DNA of 38,436 bases from Prochlorococcus sp. AG-436-C14 (GTDB lineage Bacteria > Cyanobacteriota > Cyanobacteriia > PCC-6307 > Cyanobiaceae), in NCBI GenBank assembly GCA_003209755.1, contig QCPD01000015.1, forward strand, positions 1-38,436, read 5' to 3'. Each line of letters opens with the position of its first letter. The first letter of the stretch is position 1. A model generated the notes under the pieces. It worked only from the letters and a program-made list of their open reading frames with translations. It was not told where the DNA came from and did not search any database. Below, piece by piece: positions 1-12,054 of this stretch. The position numbers and the translations under genes were made by a program.

Positions 1-8
1 CAACTTAA

Positions 9-23
9 AAGTTTAGGAACTGA
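9..23 (+). other. pre-16S processing stem, 5' strand
   Basis: The 15 bases at 9-23 (AAGTTTAGGAACTGA) are the exact reverse complement of 1946-1960. In bacterial rRNA precursors such flanking complementary segments fold 16S into a loop and are cut by RNase III. The pairing is seen directly; the processing role is inferred from the family. The 5' strand sits unusually far, about 320 bases, from the mature 16S end. Confidence 0.65.
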
Positions 24-218
24 CGCTTTTATCGCGTTCAATTATTTATTAATTGGATGTATTTGCGATAAAGGTGTGAGGTCCCGTCAAAAGAAATTAG
101 TTGCATAGTTCTGTCACTATTCTAATGGAGTTTCACGGCTCTATTTTGATATTCAGTGTTACAGAGTTAGAGCAACGACGGATCTGAGATCCGGGAAAGT
201 CACGAAGATAAAACTAAG

Positions 219-232
219 TGCACTCTTTAGAA
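219..232 (+). promoter_or_regulatory. boxA-like antitermination element in rrn leader
   Basis: The sequence around CACTCTTTAGAA resembles the bacterial boxA consensus (TGCTCTTTAACA), which recruits NusB/S10 for rRNA antitermination. It lies about 110 bases before 16S, where a leader boxA is expected. The match is partial and no boxB/boxC partner was identified. Confidence 0.35.
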
Positions 233-340
233 CCCTTATGAAAATAAGGTGGCAACAATCACAATCAGTACGCCAGTGCTGTTATTAGTGGGAGAAGCAA
301 ATCAGACTGAGTAGAATTAATTTTTACAATAGGGCCTGAC

Positions 341-1826
<1,486 letters not shown>

Positions 1827-1945
1827 CAGGGAGACAATAAATTGATTGTGATGTCTATGTAATAATCTTAGGCCGCAATCCTGTCACCTTAAGGTCGATC
1901 GGTACCTCAGGTTTTTGAATTAGTTTTATAATTAATTCTTTGATT

Positions 1946-1960
1946 TCAGTTCCTAAACTT
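1946..1960 (+). other. pre-16S processing stem, 3' strand
   Basis: This is the exact reverse complement of bases 9-23, lying in the spacer about 120 bases after 16S and before tRNA-Ile. Together the two strands would close a loop containing the long leader and all of 16S. Confidence 0.65.
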
Positions 1961-1991
1961 GTCTAGGTCACACCCAACAAAGGTTTCTCCT

Positions 1992-2065
<74 letters not shown>

Positions 2066-2074
2066 TTCGTTGTT

Positions 2075-2147
2075 GGGGGTATAGCTCAGTTGGTAGAGCG
2101 CCTGCTTTGCAAGCAGGATGTCAGCGGTTCGAGTCCGCTTACCTCCA
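2075..2147 (+). tRNA. trnA: tRNA-Ala (TGC)
   Basis: A 73-base cloverleaf nine bases after tRNA-Ile. The acceptor GGGGGTA pairs with TACCTCC with one G-T pair. The anticodon loop TTTGCAA gives TGC, and the T-arm has GGTTCGAGTCC. CCA is not encoded. It is cotranscribed with 16S and 23S. Confidence 0.97.
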
Positions 2148-2454
2148 CTGAAAACTATCCTGATAACTAAGATTCCGGAGAAAAATTTGTAGAATTGGCT
2201 TAGATTTCTATTTGAAAAGAACCTAGCTTCTTATCATCTTTTTTAGTTGATAATATGCTGGGCTCGCATGGATTTATTCCGTGAGAATTCAGTAGAACCT
2301 TGAAAACTGCATAGATTAGAAAGAATAAAGCATCTCATGGATGCATAATTCCGTCTTTATAATTTGGTTTTACAACTAAATTATCTACAGATGTGAATTC
2401 ATGTTTAATTCTTGAGTAAAAGCCGAGCACAATTGATTTTGTGATTGTATTTAA
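2148..2454 (+). other. 16S-23S spacer, distal part
   Basis: This 307-base AT-rich spacer lies between tRNA-Ala and 23S and has no gene. It carries the 5' strands of the pre-23S processing stem (2301-2315 and 2319-2332). GAACCTTGAAAACTG at 2296-2309 matches the conserved boxA-like domain found in cyanobacterial rRNA spacers. Confidence 0.7.
2301..2332 (+). other. pre-23S processing stem, 5' strand
   Basis: Two blocks pair with sequence behind 23S. Bases 2301-2315 are complementary to 5384-5398 over 15 bases. Bases 2319-2332 are complementary to 5353-5366 over 14 bases. An asymmetric internal loop of 3 against 17 bases separates them. The pairing is visible; RNase III processing is inferred from other bacteria. 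Confidence 0.75.
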
Positions 2455-5330
<2,876 letters not shown>

Positions 5331-5352
5331 CATATGTTTTTACTCAATTTAT

Positions 5353-5398
5353 TGCTTTATTCTTTCGGTTATTTTTAATAATTTCTATGCAGTTTTCA
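5353..5398 (+). other. pre-23S processing stem, 3' strand
   Basis: Bases 5353-5366 and 5384-5398, between 23S and 5S, are reverse complements of 2319-2332 and 2301-2315. They close the 23S precursor loop. Confidence 0.75.
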
Positions 5399-5417
5399 GG
5401 GTTCAAAAATAACACTA

Positions 5418-5536
5418 TCCTGGTGTTCATGGCGATGTGGACCCACTCCGATCCATCTCGAACTCGGTTGTGAAACGCATCAGCGGCGACGATATTTGGG
5501 GGGTAGCCCCCTGAGAAAATAGCTCAATGCCAGGTA
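5418..5536 (+). rRNA. rrf: 5S ribosomal RNA
   Basis: A gene of about 119 bases. The start TCCTGGTGT pairs with the end ATGCCAGGT as helix I. The internal CCGATCCATCTCGAACTCGG segment is typical of loop B/C. It lies 87 bases after 23S and is the last gene of the operon before a strong terminator. Confidence 0.95.
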
Positions 5537-5542
5537 AAATAT

Positions 5543-5571
5543 TAAAAAAGGGTCCTTAGGGACCCTTTTTT
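5543..5571. terminator. bidirectional terminator, rrn operon and mutM
   Basis: A six-pair GC-rich stem GGGTCC (5550-5555) / GGACCC (5560-5565), flanked by A6 on the left and T6 on the right. It works as an intrinsic terminator in both directions. It ends the rRNA operon on the + strand and the psaE-mutM transcript on the - strand; the mutM stop is 10 bases away. Confidence 0.9.
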
Positions 5572-5580
5572 AATGATCAA

Positions 5581-6429
5581 TTATTTCTGGCAATTAGGAC
5601 ACCAGTGAGTGCTTCTACCACAGATCTTTTCTCGCAATATTGTCTCGCCACATTTTCTACAACTTTTACCACTTCTTCTGTACACCCAGGCTTGGCCACC
5701 ATAATTTCCATTGATTCCCTCTAAATCTCTAAAGTCACTAAAAGTAGTACCTCCCTCTCCAATACTTATGTTTAAGATTTTGACCAAACTATGGCAAAGT
5801 TTTTTTATTTCATAGCTTTTTAAATGCCTGCTTTCAGTTTTCGGATTAATACCTGCATCAAATAATGTTTCATCTGCATATATATTTCCGACACCAGCAA
5901 CAGTTTGTTGATCTAATAAAGCAGATTTAATTGATCGTGTTTTTTTCTGCAAATACTCTTTTAAATAACTACTATTAAAATCAGTACTAAATGGTTCTGG
6001 TCCTAATCTTTTAATTCCAGGTACTATATCTGGTACTGATCTTGAAGATGGAACATACCACATTTGTCCAAAATTTCTAATATCTATAAAACGTAGTTCT
6101 TTCCCTCTCTTTCCAAAAAATCTTACTCTTGTATGCTTGCATGGTGGTATTTGTTTCTCTATTAATTTGAATTGTCCTGTCATTCTAAGATGAACAACTA
6201 ATAAACCTTTAATATTTTTCTCTTTCGTATGAAGAGCCCCTATTAAATATTTACCTCTTCTTTCCCAATTGCCTAAATAACTATTTTTAATATTATTTAT
6301 GAAGTTTTTTGATCCACCAATACTTGCAATTGATCTTTCTTTTAATACTTCTATTTTTCCAATATAAAAATTATTTAGAAGTTTCTCTAGTCCCTTCCTA
6401 ACTGTCTCAACTTCAGGTAATTCAGGCAA
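5581..6429 (-). CDS. mutM: formamidopyrimidine-DNA glycosylase (Fpg/MutM)
   Basis: This bifunctional base-excision repair enzyme removes oxidised purines such as 8-oxoguanine and cuts the abasic site. The 282-residue length is normal. The start MPELPEVE gives the catalytic Pro2 and Glu3 after Met removal. The conserved Lys60 lies in RRGKYL. The C-terminal zinc finger, about residues 250-280, has two CX2C pairs (CRKC and CPNC). The ATG is fixed by the need for Pro2. It lies 14 bases after psaE on the same strand and is probably cotranscribed, which places oxidative-damage repair beside a photosystem I gene. Function is confident from motifs. Confidence 0.96.
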   Translation of the reverse strand: MPELPEVETVRKGLEKLLNNFYIGKIEVLKERSIASIGGSKNFINNIKNSYLGNWERRGKYLIGALHTKEKNIKGLLVVHLRMTGQFKLIEKQIPPCKHTRVRFFGKRGKELRFIDIRNFGQMWYVPSSRSVPDIVPGIKRLGPEPFSTDFNSSYLKEYLQKKTRSIKSALLDQQTVAGVGNIYADETLFDAGINPKTESRHLKSYEIKKLCHSLVKILNISIGEGGTTFSDFRDLEGINGNYGGQAWVYRRSGKSCRKCGETILREKICGRSTHWCPNCQK

Positions 6430-6443
6430 AAGTGATAATACTG

Positions 6444-6662
6444 CTAACTTGCGGCAGCTTCTAACTCTTTCACTGAAAATTGACTGGTATTGGCACCACC
6501 ATCTACACCACTAAAAGCTTTGAAATCACATTTTTCAAATTTGACCGTTACTGGGTACCTCATTGCTGGAGATTTATCGATAGAGACTATTTCTCCAATT
6601 TGATTGAACCAGTATGATTCTTGACGCAAAATGCGAACCTTATCTTTTCTAGCAAAGCTCAT
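6444..6662 (-). CDS. psaE: photosystem I subunit IV (PsaE)
   Basis: PsaE is a small SH3-fold peripheral subunit on the cytoplasmic/stromal face of photosystem I. It helps dock ferredoxin and supports cyclic electron flow. The 72 residues match the family: basic start KDKVRILR, then ESYWFNQIGEIVSID, RYPVTVKFEK and the C-terminal ANTSQFSVKEL. There is no signal peptide or membrane segment, as expected. AGGGAAG, a few bases before the ATG, is a plausible ribosome binding site. Its promoter should lie in the 200-base divergent gap 6663-6862. It heads a likely psaE-mutM operon. Confidence 0.96.
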   Translation of the reverse strand: MSFARKDKVRILRQESYWFNQIGEIVSIDKSPAMRYPVTVKFEKCDFKAFSGVDGGANTSQFSVKELEAAAS

Positions 6663-6862
6663 CTGACTTCCCTAAATGTTTTTATATATTTATTATCTAT
6701 CAAAATAGGAGATATTTGTATATGTGTCACAGACTGTCGCTGGTATCTTAAAAATAGATTGCATTTAAAAGATTTTTAGTTTCTGAAAAAAAGATTTATG
6801 TTGATTTTAGGGCGAATTTTCAATTAGTTTGAAATGTTGAACCTTAAAAGATTTTATTTTTT

Positions 6863-7912
6863 GTGATATCACAGTCATCTTTAGACCCCTCTTCTCTTAG
6901 CTTTGATTTACCTGATCCTGAGCAAGAGGACATAAGTAACATTGATTTCATTGAGAGATTAGAGAATGCATGGTCAATTTGCGAACAGTTTGATTTGCAA
7001 ACCGAAATTTGGCGAGGAAGGATTTTGCGTGTTGTAAGAGATAGAGAAAAGAGAGGTGGGGAAGTCAGAGGATCAGGCTTTTTACAGTGGTTAAGGGAGA
7101 TGGAAATCAGTAAAAGTAAAGCATATACTCTTATTCAACTAGCTGATTCCTCTGACAATCTTGTAGTTGATGGGATTCTGGAAGAATCAAGTGTAAATAA
7201 TTTCTCAAAAAGAGCTTTTATTGAAACGGCACACGCTGAACCTGAGATTCAACACATGATTTCTGAGGCTGCTAATGAAGGAAAGGACATAACTAGAAGA
7301 CAAGTAAAGAGCTTGACTGATCAATTTATGGCTGCAACCAGTACTCTTTTACCAGATGAAATTAGAGAAAAAACGCAATCAAATTTATTGCCAGCTAAGT
7401 TTGTTGCACCATTGGTAAGAGAATTATCTAAGTTGTCGCCTACTCAGCAAGAAGAAATCTGCGAAACTTTAAGAGTAAATCCTGAAATTGATTCTGTAAA
7501 AGATATGACGAATACTGCTAAATGGATGGGGAAGTCTTTAGATGCATCTTTAGCATTAAGAGCTTTTCAAAATAAGAATTTAAATTTAGATAAAGCTACT
7601 CAAGAAGCTCTCAGGTTGGATTCTTTAGGATTACTTTCAGATGCTTTTGGTCAAGCAAAAACTATAGAGAGCTCTATTTTGAAGTTTCATTCTGCTTGGA
7701 AAAGATTAGAAGGCTTGCAAGAGAGACTATGGGTTGAGTCTGGCAGTAGTACGCCTTATTTAAGAGAGCTTTTAGATACCTTTCAAACTTTAACTGGATC
7801 AACAATAAGAGTTTCTCTTGGAGAACTTTCAGGTGGAAAAAATTTGAGATTGCAACTTGTTGAGGAAGACTCTGAAAGATTGGAACCTCCATCTCTTGAA
7901 ATGAATAAATAA
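6863..7912 (+). CDS. hypothetical protein with DUF3102-like/HTH-like N-terminal module
   Basis: I do not recognise a specific function for this 349-residue soluble protein. Residues about 50-92 contain WRGRILRVVRDREKRGG, then GSGFLQWLREMEISKSKAYTLIQLAD. This layout (short helix, G-x-F/W-x-W-L, then S-x-x-x-A-x-x-L/M) resembles DUF3102 and related modules that look like helix-turn-helix DNA-binding segments; that resemblance is inference. The rest is helical and charged with no clear domain. The start is GTG inside a 12-base palindrome (6862-6873). It is divergent from psaE and its stop lies one base from the stop of the convergent LysM gene. Codon use looks native. Confidence 0.75.
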   Translation: MISQSSLDPSSLSFDLPDPEQEDISNIDFIERLENAWSICEQFDLQTEIWRGRILRVVRDREKRGGEVRGSGFLQWLREMEISKSKAYTLIQLADSSDNLVVDGILEESSVNNFSKRAFIETAHAEPEIQHMISEAANEGKDITRRQVKSLTDQFMAATSTLLPDEIREKTQSNLLPAKFVAPLVRELSKLSPTQQEEICETLRVNPEIDSVKDMTNTAKWMGKSLDASLALRAFQNKNLNLDKATQEALRLDSLGLLSDAFGQAKTIESSILKFHSAWKRLEGLQERLWVESGSSTPYLRELLDTFQTLTGSTIRVSLGELSGGKNLRLQLVEEDSERLEPPSLEMNK

Positions 7913-7913
7913 T

Positions 7914-8768
7914 TTAAAATTTAAAATCCTCATCACAAAAATCATTGATTAATATAAATTCAAAATCAGTTTTAGGAAAGTACCAGTTTGTCCAGTAAGA
8001 ATTATTTAATGTATTATTTAAGGCTCTCTTTTTGCAGCTAATAGCTATATAAAAAGATGTATTTTTTTTTGTTTTTGCTTGTGCAATATAATTTCCATCG
8101 AAATATGTCCAGTCTGACCAATTTACCATTATAGATCCATATTTTAACCATTTCATAGATTTATTTTCTCGTAGTTTTAATTTAATATTAGAAGTGATTT
8201 TTTTAGCATCATTTAATTTGTTCAAATTATTGATTTCTTCTTTTGAGATTTTATGAATCTCTGCGATAGTTGAAAGATCTTCTGTCTTGGTTGTTTTATG
8301 AAAAAAAACCTTTTTACTTACTAGTTTGATATTTTCTTTATTGATTTTTTTATTATATATAGCTCCCTTTGGTAGTAAGATAATCTGATTAAGATTAAGA
8401 TAAGAATCATTACTTAGATTATTTATGAAAATAATATCTTTTAGATTCACATTGTAAGCTCTTGCGATCTTGTATAGAGTATCTCCTTCGACAACTTTAT
8501 GACTAAGATGTTCATTTTTGCTGTCTTTATTTTTAAGAGGTATTAATATAACTTCTCCTTCTATTATTTTGGTTGCATCGTTGAAATTATTTTTATACAT
8601 GAGTTCTTTTAAAGGAACTCCATACTGCTTGGATATCTTAATGAGTGTGTCACCACTTTTTGCGATAATTTTTGTCTCTGAATTGACTTCTAAATTAAAT
8701 ATTGATAAGAGATAGATAATAATATTGATATAAAATAAACTGATATTTATTTTTATATTTTTGATCAT
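7914..8768 (-). CDS. LysM-repeat secreted/envelope protein
   Basis: A 284-residue protein with an N-terminal hydrophobic segment (residues about 8-25), probably a signal peptide or anchor. Two clear LysM repeats follow, which bind peptidoglycan or related glycans: residues 34-78 (SGDTLIKISKQYGV...IPL) and 90-134 (EGDTLYKIARAYNV...LLP). A degenerate third repeat is at about 153-198. The C-terminal 80 residues are aromatic-rich with three cysteines and have no domain I recognise. No peptidase or amidase motif is seen, so the role is probably cell-wall binding. It is very AT-rich. It lies 45 bases after the aldehyde dehydrogenase on the same strand. Confidence 0.8.
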   Translation of the reverse strand: MIKNIKINISLFYINIIIYLLSIFNLEVNSETKIIAKSGDTLIKISKQYGVPLKELMYKNNFNDATKIIEGEVILIPLKNKDSKNEHLSHKVVEGDTLYKIARAYNVNLKDIIFINNLSNDSYLNLNQIILLPKGAIYNKKINKENIKLVSKKVFFHKTTKTEDLSTIAEIHKISKEEINNLNKLNDAKKITSNIKLKLRENKSMKWLKYGSIMVNWSDWTYFDGNYIAQAKTKKNTSFYIAISCKKRALNNTLNNSYWTNWYFPKTDFEFILINDFCDEDFKF

Positions 8769-8813
8769 CTCTTACCTGAATTTACATTCTATCTTTTAGA
8801 TATTAGATTTATT

Positions 8814-10193
8814 TTAACCAATTAATTTATTAAGTAAAGATAAATCTAACTTATAGGGAGGGTATCTGAAGTTGAGATCTAGCCAAAAAGGTCTTTTTAG
8901 GACTGATTTGTAATGAGTAAAATTATCAAAACCTGCTTTTCCATGGTATTTCCCCATGCCACTTGTTCCGACACCTCCAAATGGTAATTCAGGTATCCCT
9001 GCCTGCAAAACAACATCATTAAAGCAAACACCTCCTGAAGATGTCATTGATAGTAATTTCCCTTGTTCATTCTCGCCTCCACCAAAAAGATAGAGAGCAA
9101 GGGGTTTAGGTAATAACTTGAGATCTGAAATGACCTGGTCGAGATTTTTAATACTCAAAATAGGTAGCAATGGACCAAACAGTTCTTCCTTCATTAGTGG
9201 ATCCTTTCGATTCTTGATTCTTATGAGAGTAGGGCTAATTCTTTTTTCTTTTTCATTGGTATCTCCTCCATAGATTATCTGGTTATTGTTTTTAGCCTGT
9301 TTTAGTAAATTACTAAGTCTATTAAATTGTTTTTGATTAATAATGCTCCCCAGATATTTTGAATCTAAAGGTGTATTTCCGTAAAAATCATTAATCGAAT
9401 TTTTCAAATTAGAAATTAATGCATCAAAAAGTTTATGCTCAACTAGTAAATGATCAGGAGCAATACATGTTTGACCGGCGTTTAGACTTTTCCCCCATAT
9501 TATTCTCTTTGCAGTTACTTCTAGATTTGCCCCATCGATAACAACAGCTGGGCTTTTGCCTCCAAGTTCTAAAGTTACTGGAGTGAGATTTTTTGAAGCG
9601 GCTTCCATTACTTTTTTTCCTATGTTTTCACCACCTGTAAAAAAGACGTGATCAAATTTTCGAGTCATTAAATCAGCAGCAATGTTTCCATCTCCTTCAA
9701 AAACTTGCGCAATCTCTGGTGGAAAATATTTTTCTATGAGTTTTTTTATCAGTTTTGATACGTTAGGAGCATGTTCTGATGGCTTTAAAACAGCAGTGTT
9801 CCCAGCGGCTAACGCTCCTACTAGTGGTTGAAGAGTAAGCGAAAAAGGATAATTCCATGGACCAATTATAAGAATGCAGCCCAACGGATCTGGCTGGACC
9901 AATGCTTGAGCTGGTTTAAGAGAGAATGGCACATTAATTTGCCTCGTCTTTATCCAATTGGATAAATTTTTCTGTGCAAGTTTTATTTCTTGTTTTACAG
10001 CGATAATCTCAAAGAACGCTTCTGTAGCAGGCTTCCCTAAATCCTGATTTAAAGCATTTAAGATCTCTTCCTGATGATTTTCTAATAAACTTGATAAAGC
10101 GTAAAGCTGCTTCCTTCTCCATTTCTCATATCTCGTTTTGCCAGATAAAACCAGATCTTGTAATTGATTAAGTACGAAATCTTCTAATGACAT
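8814..10193 (-). CDS. NAD(P)-dependent aldehyde dehydrogenase, class 3 type
   Basis: This enzyme oxidises an aldehyde to the carboxylate using NAD(P)+. The 459 residues have the short class-3-like architecture without a long N-terminal oligomerisation arm. Visible motifs are GPWNYPF (Asn114), VFFTGG, the general base Glu209 in TLELGGKSP, the nucleophile Cys243 in NAGQTCIAPDH, and KEELFGPLLPI. Members of this class often act on medium to long aliphatic or fatty aldehydes, and cyanobacterial homologues are linked to fatty-aldehyde oxidation. The substrate here is inferred only. ATG start. It may share a transcript with the downstream LysM gene. Confidence 0.9.
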   Translation of the reverse strand: MSLEDFVLNQLQDLVLSGKTRYEKWRRKQLYALSSLLENHQEEILNALNQDLGKPATEAFFEIIAVKQEIKLAQKNLSNWIKTRQINVPFSLKPAQALVQPDPLGCILIIGPWNYPFSLTLQPLVGALAAGNTAVLKPSEHAPNVSKLIKKLIEKYFPPEIAQVFEGDGNIAADLMTRKFDHVFFTGGENIGKKVMEAASKNLTPVTLELGGKSPAVVIDGANLEVTAKRIIWGKSLNAGQTCIAPDHLLVEHKLFDALISNLKNSINDFYGNTPLDSKYLGSIINQKQFNRLSNLLKQAKNNNQIIYGGDTNEKEKRISPTLIRIKNRKDPLMKEELFGPLLPILSIKNLDQVISDLKLLPKPLALYLFGGGENEQGKLLSMTSSGGVCFNDVVLQAGIPELPFGGVGTSGMGKYHGKAGFDNFTHYKSVLKRPFWLDLNFRYPPYKLDLSLLNKLIG

Positions 10194-10341
10194 TGTTCTT
10201 TACGATTTTTATCCCTTCTAACAAAATAAATCATTTATTGAGGTTTAGGTCTAAGAACAAAGTCCCATAAGCATTTTAGCTCAGGGTTACCTCGTATGCT
10301 TTTAAAACAACGGTACTGTTTCTTTATGATCAATTAGGTTA

Positions 10342-10383
10342 TTAATGAAAATTATCAAAGGCAATAATCACTGTTTTCATTAA
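10342..10383. repeat. inverted repeat before the small membrane-protein gene
   Basis: Ten-base arms TTAATGAAAA (10342-10351) and TTTTCATTAA (10374-10383) are exact inverted repeats around a 22-base centre, 18 bases before the TTG start at 10402. It could be an operator or an mRNA leader hairpin. There is no T-run in the direction of either neighbouring transcript, so a terminator is less likely. A second, weaker inverted pair AAGCAT/ATGCTT lies near 10271-10303. Confidence 0.4.
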
Positions 10384-10401
10384 ACAATAAGAAAAAGGGT
10401 T

Positions 10402-10725
10402 TTGAGTATTATTAACGAGTTACTTTTTTTGGATATTGAACCTAAAATATTGATCCCTAGAAGTGAAAGATTGATTAATCATTTATTTGTTGTTTTTGTA
10501 TTCTCCATTGCTTTTGTAGGTGTCGCTGAGGTGATGTACTGGTTATATAAAAAAGAATATCTTAGGGCCAAAGCTAAATATCTAAGAGAATTAATAGATC
10601 AAAAAAATGATTTAAGTAGTTTAAATGAACCTTTTTATACATGTGTATATGAGAAATGGAACTCTGGAGAAATGCCTTTAATAGAGGCTAATACAATTTG
10701 CAGCTTGAAGTTTGAAGAGAATTAG
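10402..10725 (+). CDS. small single-helix membrane protein, unknown function
   Basis: I do not recognise this 107-residue protein. Residues about 28-51 form one strong membrane helix (LFVVFVFSIAFVGVAEVMYWLY), followed by a basic, charged segment and a C-terminal part with two cysteines (YTCVYEKW and NTICSL). A topology with the long tail in the cytoplasm is suggested by the positive residues after the helix. The start is TTG after AAAAAGGG, an acceptable ribosome binding site. It lies 77 bases before the VTT-domain gene on the same strand. Confidence 0.6.
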   Translation: MSIINELLFLDIEPKILIPRSERLINHLFVVFVFSIAFVGVAEVMYWLYKKEYLRAKAKYLRELIDQKNDLSSLNEPFYTCVYEKWNSGEMPLIEANTICSLKFEEN

Positions 10726-10802
10726 TGATCTATATAGCAATTTTTTAATAATTTTATTACTATAATTTTAAGATAGAATTCTATTTTATCGAAAAATAGT
10801 TT

Positions 10803-11552
10803 ATGACTCATAATTTTATCATTAGTAAATATTTTAGGTTCGTAATAATAACTTTTTTAGTTGTTATTTTAAGTATTAATATTATTCTCTTGGATGTTGA
10901 TATCATTAGTGATTTTTTTTATAATGTTGTTAGCAATTTGAATTCGAATAATTTTTTTAGTTTAATATTAATATTCTTATTATTTATATTAAGATCCATT
11001 AGTATAATCATACCAGTTTTACCTGGAACAATATTTTCCGCTGCTGCTGGCTTTCAGTTTGGCTTTACGCAGGGATTGGTCCTTATATTTTTTGCAGATT
11101 TTGTCTCTTGTTCAATATCATTTTTACTGGCTAGAAAATTAGGAAGAAATTATATTAGTAGATTACTTGGTTCAAAACAAATGCGAAGAGTTGAAAGTAT
11201 TAGTAAAGATTATCTGGAAAATAATTATTTCCTTATGACAGCTTTTTTAATGTCTGGTTTCTTTGATTTTGTTTGCTATGCAATAGGACTAACAAAAATA
11301 ACATGGAAAAGGTTTATGCCTGCTTTGATCTTTAGCATAATAATCTCAGATTCACCTTTTGTCGCTAGTGGTTTTGCCGCAAGAAGAATTAAGGATATTG
11401 GATTAAAAAATTTCTTACAAAAAATATTAAATGGAGAATTAGATATGATTTCTGGAAATTATCTTTTTCTATTCATAATATCTTTTTTTATAATTTTCAC
11501 CTTGGCAATGATAAATATATATTTAAATAAAAAATCTAATATTATTAAGTAA
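10803..11552 (+). CDS. VTT/DedA-like (TVP38/TMEM64) membrane protein
   Basis: A 249-residue multi-pass inner-membrane protein of the SNARE-associated/VTT family, related to DedA. Family members include lipid scramblases and flippases. The signature region is at about residues 65-165: IIPVLPGTIFSAAAGFQFG, then FFADFVSCSISFLLARKLGR, and later FLMSGFFDFVCYAIGLTKITWKRF. This has the proline-glycine re-entrant loop and the basic residues after the second helix typical of the family. Flanking hydrophobic helices occur at both ends. It is very AT-rich like its upstream neighbour. The substrate is unknown. Confidence 0.8.
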   Translation: MTHNFIISKYFRFVIITFLVVILSINIILLDVDIISDFFYNVVSNLNSNNFFSLILIFLLFILRSISIIIPVLPGTIFSAAAGFQFGFTQGLVLIFFADFVSCSISFLLARKLGRNYISRLLGSKQMRRVESISKDYLENNYFLMTAFLMSGFFDFVCYAIGLTKITWKRFMPALIFSIIISDSPFVASGFAARRIKDIGLKNFLQKILNGELDMISGNYLFLFIISFFIIFTLAMINIYLNKKSNIIK

Positions 11553-11961
11553 TTTATTAGTGCGCAAAAAAACTAAGAAATTAAGGGCTTTTTGCTTGTA
11601 TTTAGCTTTGGTATGACTTCCCTCGATATGTAAGTTGTACATGCTGCTTTTCTGCAACTGCTTTTTGTTGGTTGTACTTAAGGCCTCTGTAGGTTAAAGA
11701 CATTTTTTTTTCGAAATATGCTCAAGTCCCCGTTCCTTGGCTTGAGTCAAGCTGCGGCTCATTATTTAATGAGTCGAACGTTTTTTGTAGTTTTTGCTAC
11801 TTTTCCACTATAAATATAATATTCAATTTTGGAGTTCGCCTTGTTACATAAAACGGATTGTCTTTTATGAAGCAAAACTTTTTAAATTCTGATCTGTGAC
11901 AGTTGAAAAACTTTACTGCTTGTTGCTCTAATTTGCATCTTTCAACTTATTGTGATTTTTG
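11553..11961. other. intergenic region with hairpins; possible unannotated RNA
   Basis: No protein gene is supported in these 409 bases. Three hairpins cluster on the + strand: CTCAAG (11721-11726) / CTTGAG (11741-11746), CTCATT (11758-11763) / AATGAG (11768-11773), and GTAG (11787-11790) / CTAC (11797-11800) followed by TTTT. A TATAAT box sits at 11815-11820. Together this suggests an RNA ending near 11804 and a separate promoter after it. A short frame from ATG 11648 encodes only 18 residues. Confidence 0.35.
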
Positions 11962-12054
11962 TGAGGAGTTGAGATCCTCTGCAGTGGAAACAAGGAAACA
12001 CTTGCAACTGATCTCACAAAAAAACCGCCTTGTTCAAACAGGCGGTTTTTTTGT
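11962..12054 (+). ncRNA. yfr2: Yfr2-family (Cyano-1) small RNA
   Basis: This small RNA has the hallmark of the cyanobacterial Yfr2 family: two copies of GGAAACA in the loop of a 5' hairpin (TGGAAACAAGGAAACA at 11985-12000). The outer stem TGAGATC (11970-11976) / GATCTCA (12010-12016) is perfect, and an inner stem GTG/CAC closes the loop. An A-rich single-stranded stretch follows, then an intrinsic terminator CCGCCT (12025-12030) / AGGCGG (12040-12045) with a T7 tail. The length of about 93 bases fits the family as I recall it. TATTGT near 11949 could be the -10 box; the 5' end is estimated. Function in the family is not settled. Confidence 0.85.
12021..12052 (+). terminator. terminator of the Yfr2-type RNA
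   Basis: A GC-rich stem CCGCCT/AGGCGG with an upstream A-run and downstream T7. It forms the 3' end of the small RNA and could also act in reverse because of the A-run. Confidence 0.85.

Larger units (their letters stand above)
1..340 (+). other. pre-16S rRNA leader, no protein gene
   Basis: This 340-base stretch lies before the 16S gene and shows no convincing coding frame. Bases 9-23 are perfectly complementary to 1946-1960 behind 16S, so it is most likely transcribed as the 5' part of the precursor. A short hairpin (GGATCT/AGATCC) lies near 180-192, and CACTCTTTAGAA at 221-232 resembles a boxA antitermination element. No good -35/-10 pair is evident between the stem and 16S. If the stem is real, the operon promoter lies upstream of the window. 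Confidence 0.6.

Noticed and set aside
11564-11595. GCAAAAA/TTTTTGC inverted repeat after the VTT-domain gene
   Set aside because: The stem is nearly all A-T pairs with an 18-base loop, too weak to call a terminator.
11648-11704. An 18-codon hydrophobic frame from ATG 11648
   Set aside because: It is too short, with no ribosome binding site or evidence beyond a start and stop.
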